Assembly: GCF_000220395.1 (NCBI RefSeq)
Contig: NW_004087003.1
Location: 27,118 to 91,117 of the forward strand
From: Ichthyophthirius multifiliis
Taxonomy: Eukaryota > Ciliophora > Oligohymenophorea > Hymenostomatida
DNA length: 64,000 nt
Direction of reading: 5' to 3'
Position 1 is the first letter of the stretch. Each line of letters opens with the position of its first letter. A program made the translations under genes and the position numbers. The notes under the pieces are model-generated. The model did no database searches and was not told the DNA's origin. It was given only the letters and a program-made list of their open reading frames with translations. This document shows positions 11,411-24,392 of this stretch, one piece after another.

Positions 11411-13989
11411 TCATTTTTGATTGTATATTTTATAATGCGACCACATTTAGAAAATGCCTTCTTTTAAATCAGAAGAAACCTAATTAACAATATTTTCCAT
11501 AAAAGAACTCGTCTCAAGATTTTATTTTGATTTTTATTAAGAATCTTTTAAAGGTGATGATAGAGGTGTGTGAAATTGCTTTTATTAATAAATTTAATTT
11601 TAACTTTTTCCTGTTAGAACTATATTTTCCATATTTTGTTCAATACTAGATGTCTTTTATTGATTAAATTTTTAAATATTTATATTAGGAGGAAGCATTT
11701 ATTTTGTTTAAGGTATAATTTGAATATCATTTTAGCTTAGTTTATATAAAGTATTTACTTTATCAATAAGCAATAAATTTTTAGGTTTATTTTTCTATTC
11801 TATACATATCTTTGAATTATTATCAACATGATTTTCGTATTTTTGTAAATTTTAATTTTGTTAGAATAAATGTTCTACAAATGTATCATTATCATTCTAA
11901 GTAACAAACTAAAATTAATTATCTATTTTTTCTATATTACTGAACTCATCACTAATATTCATATTTTCAATTTTACTTATTTCGTTTAGTTCATAGAAAA
12001 AATTATTTTGTTATTTCTAAAGTAAAAAATCATTAGTTTTATTATTTTAAGTACTTCTTTCTGTACTCTTTACATCTTATGTCGTTTTCGTTTCGAAAAC
12101 ATTGTCACAATATTACGAATATAATTAAGATAAGTCAATATTTATATTTTTAATAAAATCTTTGTTTATTATTTCATTTTGAACAGCTTCTAATTTAATT
12201 ATTGAGTTTGTTAGTGTTTCTTATCGATTTTATTTTTCTTCTTATATGTATAAACAATCTTTTAAGTATTAGAATATTTAATGAAAAGTATATTCTATTT
12301 ATTATTTTTTATTTGTTTCGATATACTATTCTCTATGATAAATACTTTTTATACATTATTAAATAAACTATTTAAATGACTTTTTTTTTATTATTATTAT
12401 TATTTATATTATTTTTAAATTATTCTACCTTAGTTTATGATACTCTAAAGAAGAAGTGTTTATTTTAATTTGAAAATTAATTTAAATATAATTCACTATG
12501 AAATACTGCTTCTTTTTAATCGTTATCTTTTTTTATATATTAAGGTACATTATGAAAAGTCATTAAAATATAATTATAAAAATATTGTTTATATTTTATT
12601 TCTGCTTCAAATATATAATCCTAATATATATTTTATATATGAAAATTAAATACATATAGTTTTACATTTCCTTTTTTTTTAAATCTTATTGTATTTTCTC
12701 TATGTTTTAAATTAAATAATCTTTGCATTTTTCTGGAAAGCAGATTTACTAATAATTTTATAATAGAATTAATAAATAAATAAAAATACCGCTTAATTAA
12801 ATAATTCCATATTATCATAATCATAAACAAGTGTATAATTTTAAAATTTAACACTATCTTTTTGTTTTGAAATCCCTATTAAAAACGGTTTCTCATATTT
12901 CATATAATCGAAAGAATTCTAACTAGTTACAAGTGGGACATATAGATTTTTCCATTCAAAAGGAGCAATTAAGCTTTTTACATTTTCACAAAAGAGTGTC
13001 AATACATAAGGTCTTTGAGAAAGTATAATAATTTATTGTTCTAATAAAAGACTTAATACTAATTAAAATAAAATATTAGGATTTTATGGAAAAATGAAAT
13101 ATTAGAAAGCACTGTTTGAAGGGGAAATTATATTTTAGAAAGGTTATTCGATATCATTTTTTACAAAAAAGTTTATAAAATTGTTTTATTTATTAATAAA
13201 TAAATTAAGTTTATAATTTTGTTCTTTTAAAGCGCATTATTGAAAAGTTGATTAAAGTATAAAATTTTCAATAATATTTATTTGGTTATCAACGCAACTT
13301 TTTTAATCTTTTAAGAATAATTTTATTTAATCTTTTTAATTTATTTTAAAATTTATATAGTATTATAAAAACTATTTTAAAGGATGAAAAGCATTACAAA
13401 GACTTACTGCTATATAGCATACTGGAATTAAAAAAGATTCACTTATTTTATTAGTATCTCTAAAATCATATATTTCCTTTTTTATATATAGTTTTTTTTT
13501 TTCTATATATAATTTTTATTTAACGTAAAAAATAGTAGAAACACATTTATAAGAATTTTTTTAATCTTGTATTACGAAATAATTATTTTACTGTATTTAT
13601 TAATATTGCTTCATGTCTTTTTATTATATAAAATTCATATGCTTCTCATATAAATTATCTCCTTTCTTTAATAAAGATACTCCACATGGAAAAACCCACT
13701 AATTTTAATTTAAATTTTTATTTAAATATGTCTTTACTTTATCTATTTACTATAACACTTCAGGAATTTTTTATTAATTTGGATATATATTTCTAACATT
13801 TATTTAAGTTATTTAACTATTTATATTTTTATGAAATAAGGAATCGTCTTAATATTTTTTTATGTTTTTATAATATAAATATAATATAATTTGTAAACTT
13901 CTTTTTATATCATCATCGATTTCACATTTTAAAAATAAATAAAATAATGTTGATTAATTTTAATAATCTTAGATAATATTTATTTTCAT
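11411..13989 (-). CDS. DENN-domain protein (Rab guanine-nucleotide-exchange type)
   Basis: Tripartite DENN module, which in other eukaryotes activates Rab GTPases in membrane traffic. ATG at 13989, TGA at 11411-11413, about 829 residues. uDENN: DDSLFHKN, NIYPNQQKIPEVL, QWVFPCGVSL, then a YKCVSTIFY strand and ESFLIPVCYIAVS. cDENN: NPNILFQLVLSLLLEQQIII, LSQRPYVLTLF, SLIAPFEWKNLYVPLV, YEKPFLIGI and VYDYDNMEL. dDENN: CFPEKCKDYLIQNI, then a helical region. The C-terminal third is Asn/Gln-rich and probably disordered. Introns are at 12749-12789 (41 bases) and 12380-12428 (49 bases). After the first intron the frame needs one extra A in the A9 run at 12672-12680; everything else is in frame. The Rab target cannot be told from sequence. 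Confidence 0.88.
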
Positions 13990-15032
13990 AATAAAATAAT
14001 AAAAATTTTTTTTTTGAATATTTATTTAAATTTTTTATTATTTATTAATATAAATAAGTTGAATTTTATTATTTTAATAATTATTAATTAATCAAATTAA
14101 AAAAGCTATGAATAAATATAATAAAAATATTAGAAATAAACATATGTTAAAAATATAATATAAAAACACATATATAAATTATAATTAATATATAAATAAT
14201 ATATAAAGAAATAAAATAAAGATATAAATCAAAATAATTATAAAAACATCTATTTATAAAAAATCAATTTATGCAAATTAAATTCATTAATATTAAAAAA
14301 TAAATATATATATATAATTCATTTTATATTTTTTCATAAATTAAAAAAATAAAAATGCAATATAAAATAGCAAAATAATAAAAAAACTTAAGAAAAATTA
14401 ACTAATATATGTATATTTTAGGTTAAAGAGTAATTTTTATATTTAATAATTTATATTTTAATATTTGTGTTTAATTTTATTTTTTTGTTTTTATAATTTT
14501 AAAAATAATAATATATATATGAATATAAAATATATTTATTAAAAATAAATAATATAATAAGTATATAATCATATAGATTATTATTACTATATTAGAAATA
14601 TTATATAAAATAAAAGATATAAATAAAATATTAATTATTAAGTATTTATAATATATATTCTTAAATATAATAAATTAAAGAAAACAATATTTCATATTGA
14701 TTAAAAACGTTTGTCTAAAATTTATTTTAATATTGAATAAATTACTAAAAAATATATTGTAATGTAGTAAATTAAATTAAATTAAATTAAATTAAATTAA
14801 ATTAAATTAAATTTTTTTATTAAATTAAATTTTATTAAATAAAATTTTATTAAATAAAATTTTATTTAATTAAATTCTTTTTTTTTATATATTTATATCA
14901 ATTTAATATTAAATATTAAAATCAAAGCACAAAATTATTTATAATATAATAAAAGAAAATTAAATAGAATTAAATTTATATAAAAATATCTATATTAATA
15001 TTATTTCTTCTTTTTTAAAATAAAACTATAAA
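13990..15032. other. Intergenic A+T-rich DNA with an AATTA tandem tract
   Basis: Includes a pentanucleotide AATTA tract at about 14764-14812 and related AAATT/ATTTT words to 14870. The region should hold the promoters of the flanking divergent genes. I recognise no defined element. Confidence 0.7.
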
Positions 15033-16408
15033 ATGTTATTTTTTTTAATATTTTTTTACTTACTCATATATAATATTTATTAACGTGAAATTTTAGTTAT
15101 TAAAGAATTTGATACTCCTTTTATTGAATAAAATACTTTTACTGGCTGGAATCTATTTATTTAATTTCAATGTTTTTCTTAATCATAATTCCATGAGTAC
15201 AGAAATAATTTTGTATTTGGAATTTTTAGTAAAACCCCTTTATTATTGAAGAAATATTAAAATTTACCTAATCATTATTCATTAGCAATATAATTTGATT
15301 TTTTATTATATAAAATTACAAGATAATATTAAATCTTAAAATGATCAAGTCACCATATATTTTGATAATAATATTCATGATTCTTTTAAAATTTATAATC
15401 AAAAAGGATTATAGATATGCCAAGCTGATAAAGATTCAACAGATATATATAGTTTTAAGTAATACGGAGATATAGTATAAAGAATTTATTCAAATATCAC
15501 TCATGTAGATTCCAATTTTGAATTAAAATTTGTTTCTACTATGGTTTCAAATGAAAATGATAATGGCTATGGTATCAAAAACATTTATCTATGGGTCGAT
15601 ACATGTCATGAATCATGTCTTACGTGTAATGGTCCCAGTGAAACTGATTGTTTGACTTGTCCTAATGGTTTTACATTGGTAAACGATATTAAAGGTAATA
15701 TTTGTAAATGTAATGGATATGTGAAAAATAATTAATGTTTAATTAAGTGTGATTAAATTAAAGAGGTCAGTGTTTAGGGCAGCAATAATATTTTTTGTGT
15801 TGAAAGTAATGCGCAGATGTGAATTGTTTAGATTGTGAAAATAATGAGTGTATTTGTGCAAANNNNNNNNNNNNNNNNNNNNNGCTATTGATGATACAAA
15901 TTTTTAAATTAATATGTGTTTAGGAAAAACAGTTTGTGATTATAATGACAGTATTTAATTTGCCACAAATGCTGTTGAGAGTTGCGGAAAGTATGGTAAA
16001 AAAGCTGAATAGTTTAATTTTTATAAAGAGTTTGATTTTAAACGAGGATTAGAAGGTAGTTCGATTAATTTTTATATATAAATAGTTATGCCGAATGATT
16101 AAATTAAGCCAATTGCAGAAAATAATGATTAATTCTTCGGACTTAGAGATTTGTATATTGTGATTTAATATTGTAATTTAAATTGTAAAAAGTGTAATAA
16201 TCAAGATAAGTGTGATGATTGTCAAAATGGGTATTTTTTGTTTGAGGATAAATGTGTAGATAAATGTCCTGAAAATTCAATTCAGTAAGGTTAGTAATGT
16301 ATTAGTTGTGATATTTATAAATGTAAAAGTTGTATTTCGGTAGGATTAATTTAATGTTCTAAATGTAAAAAAAATATGAATATTTTATCTAATAATTGTC
16401 CTAAATGA
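15033..16408 (+). CDS. Secreted or surface furin-like Cys-repeat protein (damaged model, assembly gap)
   Basis: ATG at 15033 starts a hydrophobic signal peptide (MLFFLIFFYLLIY). A lectin/galactose-binding-like module common in ciliate surface proteins follows (FTGWN, FGIFSKTPLL, LPNHYSLAIQFDF). Cys-rich furin-type repeats come next: CHESCLTCNGPSETDCLTC, CNLNCKKCNNQDKCDDC, then CISCDIYKCKSC and CSKCKKN, ending CPK and TGA at 16406-16408. Expected to be exported; large families of this kind occur in Tetrahymena-like genomes. No C-terminal membrane anchor is seen. Frame problems: one base too many near 15315 (after FLLYK), one base missing near 15812 (before CADVNC), and the 21-N gap at 15863-15883. 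The gene is probably real, with an imperfect assembly; a pseudogene is possible. Confidence 0.72.
15863..15883. other. Assembly gap (21 N)
   Basis: Unresolved bases inside a Cys-repeat coding region. Repeated Cys motifs are a common cause of assembly breaks, so the true gap length may differ from 21. Confidence 0.95.
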
Positions 16409-16872
16409 TTATTTTAAATTTACATTATCATTATAATTATTTAACAAAAAGTGATATTTTATTAATTAAAATTCAAATTAATTTAATTCGTTTGTTTCTA
16501 TTTGATAATTTTTTATTTTATGAAAAATTTTATAATTAAATTATAAATTATAATTAAAAAAATAAATTTTAAATCGTAAACATTGTATGGAAATTTATAT
16601 AAATTATATTTTATTTTAGCGTTTTTACTAATGTTAATCAATATTTATATTTTTTATTTAATTTCTTAAAATATATTGTATTTAAATTGTTTCTTAGATT
16701 TAGATTTGATTTTTTTTGCTAAAAAAATGCTTTAAGAATAAAACAAATTTAATATAAATAAATAATTATGTAATAAAAAATATTTTCAATAAAAAATTAT
16801 CAATAAATATTAAAACTTATATTAATTATATTCATTTTTTTAATTATTATAAAAAAAATTGAAAGTAATTAA
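16409..16872. other. Intergenic A+T-rich DNA
   Basis: Nothing beyond low-complexity A+T text is seen here. Confidence 0.7.
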
Positions 16873-17385
16873 ATGAATATTACAGAATAAATTAAAAGTA
16901 AACAAGAGAAAATAAAAAGAAGAAATGTTTTCATAGAAATTCAAAATAAAAAACTTGAAGAAAAAAAAGAAGAACTATAAAACAATAAATAATTATATAA
17001 TACTATATTAAAATAAATAAATAAATAGTAGTATATATATTTAAATATATTACTATTTTCACAAGAATTATTTGATTTTATAAATAAGCAACTAAATAAA
17101 ATGAAATAATTCTTATTATTAAATTATATATATTATTAAAATACTTAAACTAATATTTTATTTTATAATTAAAATATTTAAAAATAAAAAAATTATAAAT
17201 TTAAATATAAATGTAAAAGTTAATAAAAAAAAATATATATAAGAGATTAAATAAATTATAAATATAATATTTTTAATAAATATTAAAATTTTATTGAAAT
17301 GTAAAAATAAAATTAAAAAGAAATTAAAAAAAAAAAACTTTATTTATAAATTTATAAAAAAAATATCATAAATATATGTAAATAA
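16873..17385 (+). CDS. Possible small coiled-coil protein (weak)
   Basis: ATG at 16873 opens a glutamine-code frame. Its first 50 or so codons look protein-like: charged, helix-forming text such as KQEKIKRRN and KKLEEKKEEL. The frame then drifts into Leu/Ile/Asn/Tyr codons and reaches TGA only near 17383. Where TGA is the only stop and the DNA is this A+T rich, such open length is expected by chance. Only the first 120-250 bases have any support, and no family is recognised. Confidence 0.25.
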
Positions 17386-18121
17386 TTGATAATTAAAAAT
17401 ATTTTATTATTTTTAAATATAATAATTCATATAAAGTATAAAATATAAAATAATAATTTGAAATTTATAAACTAAATAATTTTTACACTATTTTATTATT
17501 ATTAAAAATATTATTATTATTATTATTAATATTATTATTATTATTATTATTTTCATTACTATTATTATTATTTTATTTCATTAATAAATTTATTTTTAAA
17601 ATATTATCTTAAAATATTTATATGTATTATTATTTCACAAAATTTCATTTATTTTTTTTATATTTTTTTTTTATTTTTTTATAATAATATTTTCTAAAAA
17701 ATGAAAGGTTATAAATAAAAAAAGTTCAGCATTATATTTATTTTATTTTTTAAAAAATAATAATTATTTAAATATTAAATTGAAGAATAATAATAATAAG
17801 AATTATAAATTTTAAAAAATAAACTAATATAAACTATAATAGAAATTCTAAATAATAATGTAAAATTTAAAATATCTAAAAATTATAAAATATACTATCT
17901 AAATTTTTTTAATTAAAATTTTAAATAACTTAATTAATTTACGTTTAACTTATTAAAGCAACTAAATTTATTAATTAAATATTTATTTTAAAGCCCAGCA
18001 TTTTTATTTTTCCGCCTAAAATTTTTTAAAAATACAAACTGATATCTTATTCATAATATTTTTATATTGAATTTTATAATTTAATATTATAAAAAAATAA
18101 TATATTAATTTTTAATTTATA
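17386..18121. other. Intergenic A+T-rich DNA with (ATT)n tracts
   Basis: An ATT-rich microsatellite lies at about 17510-17575. No gene is seen. Confidence 0.7.
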
Positions 18122-18725
18122 ATGAAAAAAAACTTAATATTATATGCTCATGGGTTTGGAGGAAGTGGATTTTCTAAAAAAGCAGAAATTTTATAAAAGC
18201 ATTTCCCAGTATTATCTTTATCTTTACCTTTTTAGCCAAATTTAGCAATAGCAAATGTAGTTTTTTTACAAATAAAAATATTTTAATTATTATTTCTAGC
18301 TTGAGAATACATTAAAATACATTGATAGTAAATATGAAGTAACATTAATTGGGAGTTCTTTAGGAGGATATTACTAAATTTATTTAACAGAAAAATATAA
18401 TTTGAAATGCGTATTAATAAACCCTTCGATTTAGCCATATCTAACGGCTGCAAAGTTTATTGGAATTAATTTTAGTTATTATGATTAGTCAAAATTCGAA
18501 TGGAATTAAGTACATACTTAATCTTTATATCAGTATGAAGTTTAGAAAATTAATAATGAAAAGAATTACATGCTTTTTATTTAAAAAGGAGATGAAATTT
18601 TAGATTATAAAGTAGCATTAAAAAAATTTCCAAATGCATATTTAGATATTGAAGAAGGAGGTAATCACGAGTATTAAAATTTTGAAAAAAAAATGGATTT
18701 AATTAGAAAATTTATTAAAATATGA
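18122..18725 (+). CDS. YqiA/UPF0227-like alpha/beta-hydrolase esterase
   Basis: Small serine hydrolase of the YqiA/UPF0227 type; the physiological substrate is unknown. ATG at 18122, one 43-base intron at 18257-18299, TGA at 18723-18725. This gives 186 residues in perfect frame, the usual size for the family. It begins NLILYAHGFGGSG, where HGFGGS is the oxyanion-side loop. The nucleophile elbow IGSSLGGYY follows after the intron. The acid is likely the Asp in KGDEILDY and the base the His in GGNHEY near the C terminus, completing Ser-Asp-His. KKAEILQKHFP and a FQPNLAI segment match the family's N-terminal half. No signal peptide, so probably cytosolic. This is one of the cleanest gene models in the window. 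Confidence 0.85.
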
Positions 18726-19644
18726 TATTTTTTGTTAATTTATTGATTTTTCAATTATTAAAATAAAGAAAAATTTGATTATATTATAAAATTATAAAAT
18801 ATATAAAAGAATAAAAAAATAAAAAAATGTTTATTTATGAATTCTATGTTATGTTTGTATTAAAAATAAATCTCAATTATTAAGAAATAAATATTTAGTG
18901 ATAAAAAATTTTTATGTAAAGTTTAAAGATAAGAAAAAAAAAAAAAAAAAAAATTAAATATAAAATTTAATTGATATAAAAAAAGAAAATTATAATATTT
19001 ATTATTATATAAAAAAAGAAATTGTTAATAATAATTTGAAATCAAAATAATTATAAAAATAAAATAAATATATATATATATATTTTTATTTATTTTTATT
19101 AATAATATAATTTTTAATAATATAAATATAAAAAAATATAAATAATATAATTTATTAAATAAATTAAATAAAATTTATATTATATAAATTAAATAAAAAA
19201 AAAAAAAATTAATAAATAAAAAAATTAATATTGGCAAAAAATAAATAGAAAAAATCTGTAATTAATAAAATACTATATAAATAAAGAAAATAAGTATATA
19301 TTTTATATATTTGAAAAATAAAATAAAAAATATATATAATTTATATAATATATATTATATATATTTATATATTTATATATTTATATATTTATATATTTAT
19401 ATACATTTATTAATATTTTTTTATATTTTTTTTCTTATTTAAATTTTACAAAGATAAATAAAATATAAATCTATTTTTTTTTATATATTTATCTCTAAAT
19501 TTTTTACTTCTATAATATTTAATAATTATTATAATATTTTATTTTTTTATAATACTTAATAATAATTAAATATTTAGACTAAATAAATTTTATATTTATT
19601 AGATTTTTTTATAATATATAATAATAGAATATTTATATTATTAG
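18726..19644. other. Intergenic A+T-rich DNA
   Basis: Contains (TA)n-like and TTATA-repeat text at about 19320-19400. No gene is seen. The 3' end of the kinase gene on the - strand lies near its right edge. Confidence 0.65.
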
Positions 19645-21983
19645 TCATTATATTATTATTGTTTTCATTTTTTTTTATAATTCTTCATAAAATTCAAAAT
19701 TAATATTTCTTTCTTTAATGAAATCATTCATATTTAAATTTTTTAAAATTTACGAATAATCTTCTTTATATTGAATAATAAGTCTTAAAAGTTAAAAATA
19801 ATCTATTATTCTGCTTAAAAAATCAATAATAATTGTATCATCATTACTTAAACTTTCAAAATTATAATATTATTTATATACATTTTCCTATATTTTACTA
19901 TTTATAACTTTAATCACATTTACAATTACCTAGTATATATAAAAAAAGAAATATTTATAATCTTCTTAGTTCTCTTTTCCTTCATAAATTAAATAATTAT
20001 TGAATATTCTATTAAACTAATAATCAAATTAAGCTTCATCTTTGAACCTTTAATTATCTTTTACTCGTAAATAATAATTTCGATAATTACTATAAACTTC
20101 ATAATAATATTAATTTATTTTTTTGAACATTTCCCTAAAGTTTTAACTTAATTAATATTCTTACCAATTTTAAATATTCAAAACGTTAACTCCTTTTTCC
20201 ATTTATAAATTTTTAAGTATCTTTATTTGCAATATAAGATGTTTATTTAATAAAAAAAGAAGTTTTTCAATCAAAAAACTGTCTTCAAATATCTTAAAAA
20301 AACGAATATTGACTTCTATTTGATTTTTTAAAAAACGAACATTTTTACATATACATAAAAAATTTTCTAAATTTAAATCCTACATAATAAAATCATCTTA
20401 TAAGATATTATTTTTTCTATTTAACAAAATGCAGTTATTGTTCTAAAATAAATATTGATTTTATTATTATTTGCTATTTTATTCTTTTTCTTTTAAATTA
20501 TAAATATATTACATATATTTATTTCCTTCTTCTTTATTAAATTTAAAACGAGTACTATAATATTTATTCTATATTATATTTTAATTTGAATATGAATTAT
20601 TATTTTACGAATTATTATTTGACATAGACTCGATTTTGAATCCAGATAATACTTATAAATTACTTTGTTGGAATTTTTTTTCGGTAAAAAAATCTGTTTT
20701 ATTAAGTGCATTTAAATTCGTTTATTTATTTAAAAGAGAAGGAGTTTTAATAAGATTATTATTATTTAAGTTACTTTAATTATTTTTTATACTGGAAAAG
20801 TATTGCTTTTTAGGCGTATAATTTGAAGGTCTTTATTTAAGGGAAAAATCGCTTGAATTTTCTTATAATTATTTATTATTTTCTACTTAATATACTGATT
20901 TTGAACGATTTTCGTAGTTTTCAATTTGCTTTTTTGGAATAGGAGAACTCTATTTTTTGTTTTATTAAATTTTTTATTTGGTTTTTTTAGGATTTTGTGA
21001 TAATTTTGGAGAATAATCTGTACTGCATGAATTCTTATAACTGTTATTTTATGGAAGAAGTTTCTTTTGTGGAGAAGGAGTTTTCTTAGTTTAATTTTGC
21101 TTCTCTTTGGAATTTGGAGTATCCTTTTTTTCTATTACTTTTTACAACTTTTATATGTATTCTTCAAAAAGAGGACAATTACACATTTCACTTATACTTA
21201 GTCGTTCATTTTCTTTAAATTATAAACATTTCGTCATAAAATTTATTAAAACTGTAGATACTTAAGAATCCTTTTAAGGGAATACTAAAGGAATATTATT
21301 CAATTTTTAGACTAAATCTACTACATTCATAGCCGGCCAAGGTGTTCTTCCGTATAATAGTTCATATAAAATTAAAGCAGTACTCCAAACATCACACTTA
21401 GAAGTATATTAAATCTTATTAAGAATTTAAGGAGCCATATAAAGAGGGGTTCCTACTAAAGAATTCATTAATTAGTCCTCAAGAGAAAGCAATTTTTTAG
21501 CAAACCCAAAATCAGTGATTTTAAAAATATCATTGTGAATTAAAATATTAGCCGGCTTTAAATCCCTATGTATAATATCATGTTTTGATAATTCTTACAA
21601 TCCACTTATTATTTAAGAAATAATTTATATACATTTTTATTCTGAAAAAGATTTACACTTTTTCAAAAATTGGCGTAAATCGCCTTAATTGCAATATTCA
21701 GTTATTATATATGTATTATTCTTTGTTTAAAATACATCTAGCAATCTCACTATATGAGGATGTTTTAAACGCTTCATTATCTTTATTTCTGAACACAACA
21801 TCTTCCATGCATAATCTGATTTTAATGTATGTATATTGATTGCCTTTATTGCAACTATTTAGTTGTTTTTTTGTTTATGCCAATATATACTGTTCCTGAT
21901 GAACCTTTACCTATACACGCATTAAGTGAAAACGCATAATTTTCAATTAATTTTTCAGGTTAATATTTTTTAAGAAGTTCCAT
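19645..21983 (-). CDS. ULK/ATG1-like serine/threonine protein kinase
   Basis: ATG at 21983. The kinase domain is N-terminal (about residues 15-270): glycine loop [14 protein letters not shown] with the ATP-anchoring Lys, [10 protein letters not shown], catalytic loop [16 protein letters not shown], activation segment [12 protein letters not shown], then [21 protein letters not shown]. The APE motif is APQ (Gln encoded by TAA), a form I recall as frequent in ciliate ULK-type kinases. An Asn/Ser/Lys-rich linker follows (about 300 residues), then a helical C-terminal region to about 19645. A low-complexity stop region makes the exact TGA uncertain. ULK kinases regulate autophagy or cilia in other organisms; ciliates have many, so the role is open. 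One A must be added to the seven-base run at 21866-21872 (A7 on the coding strand) to join IGINKK to IVAIK. Confidence 0.82.
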
Positions 21984-22642
21984 TCTTTTATGTTTAGTAA
22001 TTTATTTAATTAATAATTTTTATTATTTTTATTAAATTTATTATTTTTTAATTATTTGATTGTTTAATTTTTTTATTAATTTAAATATTTGTTGTATAAT
22101 TTTTATTATTTTTATATATTCTTAAATATTTTTATTAATGAAAAATAAGGTTATATCATAATATATTGAATTTAAAAGAAAATACATTATTATTAAAAAT
22201 ATTAAAATTAATTATAACTATAATATATATATATAATATAAATAAAATTATAATCTGAATTTAAAAAATTCGGATTATTAGATATAATTATAATATTAGA
22301 TATAATAAAAAAAATATCAAAATATTTAAATATATAATCTATTTGTAAACAAAGAAATAAAATATATTAAATTATTAAAAAAAAAACTTTACAAAATAAA
22401 AATATTGAAAATTAAAAATAAAATAAATCTCAAATATTACTTGAATTAAAAATAATTTTTTTAAAAAATATTATTATGATAAAAAAATATAAATAAAAAA
22501 TACAAATTTAAAAAGCCAAAAATATTATAATAAAAAATATATTTAATAAATAATATAAAAAATTTATAAAAAAATATGAAAAAAAAAGAATAATAAAAAA
22601 GAAAACATAATAAAAATAAATATAATAATATTAATAATAATA

Positions 22643-22678
<36 letters not shown>

Positions 22679-24392
22679 TAATAATAATAATAATATTAAT
22701 ATTAATGATAATAATAATAATTATTTTAATAATGATAATAATTTACTTTCTTTTTTTATTAATTTTTATTTTTTATTAAAATATATTATTTTATAATTCA
22801 TTTTATACATTAAATTATTTTATATCTAATTTTTTTTTATATATAAATGATATTTATATACTTTTTATATTTTTTCAAAATTAAATATATTTAAATTTTT
22901 ATATCTTTATTTTTTAAATATAAATTTTATTTATTTTTTTATTTTATTTAATTAATTATTTATTTTTATATTTTTTCAATTTTATTTTTTTTTTATATAT
23001 ATTTTTATTTTAAAATTTTTAAATATAATTATAGTTAATTTATAATAATTTATTTTCTAAATATTTATTATTTTATTTATAAATTAAAAGATTTAATTAT
23101 TTTATAATATATTTAAAAAAAATAAAAAATATTTAATAGTTAGAAGAATATATAATCAATATTTTTATTAGTATTTTTATATATCATTGTCAATATTTTA
23201 GATATTCAATAAAAATTATTTTTAATTTTCAACAATTAGTATCGTTAATAACAATTATTTGTGTATTGAAAAAAATAATTTTTTAATATATATAATTTAA
23301 ATTCTTACTAAATTTCAATTTTTTAATCAAATAATTTCAATAAATATATACTTAAATTTTCATATATAAAAATAATAATAAAATATATAATATATATTTG
23401 ATATTATTTAATTAAAATGTATAAAAGAATTTCAAATAATAAATAAAATTAAATAGAAATAAATGAAATATTTTTATTATTAAAATAATATAAAAAAAAA
23501 TAATTTGAAAATATCTTTTATAATAAAAATTATTATTAATATTATTTTAGATAATTTATTCTATTTTATATTAAATATAATACAATTTTTTTTTTCTTTT
23601 TATTTAAAAGATTTCGAAAGTTATAATTGTTTAATTTCATATCATCTTAAATATAATTTTTTTTATTGTATTCAACAAATATATAATATTTTAATATTAT
23701 GACCCATCCTAAATTAAAAATATCTAATAAATATAGATGTTTCTAATAAAAAAATTGAGTTTAAGTCATTTTTTTAATCAAGATAATATACAAGCATTTT
23801 TAATTTTTAGTGTGATTAGAAATAATTATATAAATTAATTTATATAATTTAGGACTTTAAATTAGGTTGAATGTTTTGCTTTAAAAATTAAAAATGTTAA
23901 TTATGATCACTTAAATGTTTAATTTAGAAATAAAATAAATAATTTAATTGAATAAAAAAATATTTTACTTTTATATAATTTATATAAAATAAAATTGTAT
24001 AATTATATTAATATCTTTATTACAAACAATAATTATTCAAAAATAAAATAATAGTTATTACTTTTTACAAAATTTAAAAAAATGAAGACACTAAAATTTA
24101 ATTATTAATAATTTTTTTAGACTTGTTTCTTGTTTTCTGACAAATTTATATTCAATTATAAATCTAGTATACATAAGTTATTTAAAATTCTGAGATTTTT
24201 TATTACTTAAAATAAGAAAAAATATTGATGTATTTTTTTTGAAAATGTATATGCTTTTAATTTTTATAAAAAAAATATTTTTTTGATTACTAAATTAAAA
24301 TGATTGCATAAAGTTATTAAAAATATAAATAAAAACAAATGAAAAAAATAGAATCAATATTTATATATATATTTTATTATAACAATTAAATA
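21984..24392. other. Long intergenic A+T-rich region
   Basis: About 2.4 kb. An (AAT)n microsatellite lies at about 22621-22735. A patch at 23700-23900 has slightly richer sequence but no readable protein. The Ile/Phe-rich open frame at 23505-23702 is composition, not a gene. Confidence 0.65.

Noticed and set aside
12633-12854. Independent small protein on the - strand
   Set aside because: It overlaps an intron and out-of-frame parts of the DENN gene; the intron at 12749-12789 and a one-base shift explain it.
23505-23702. Membrane peptide of 65 residues
   Set aside because: Same composition artefact in a 2.4-kb A+T-rich spacer; no supporting context.
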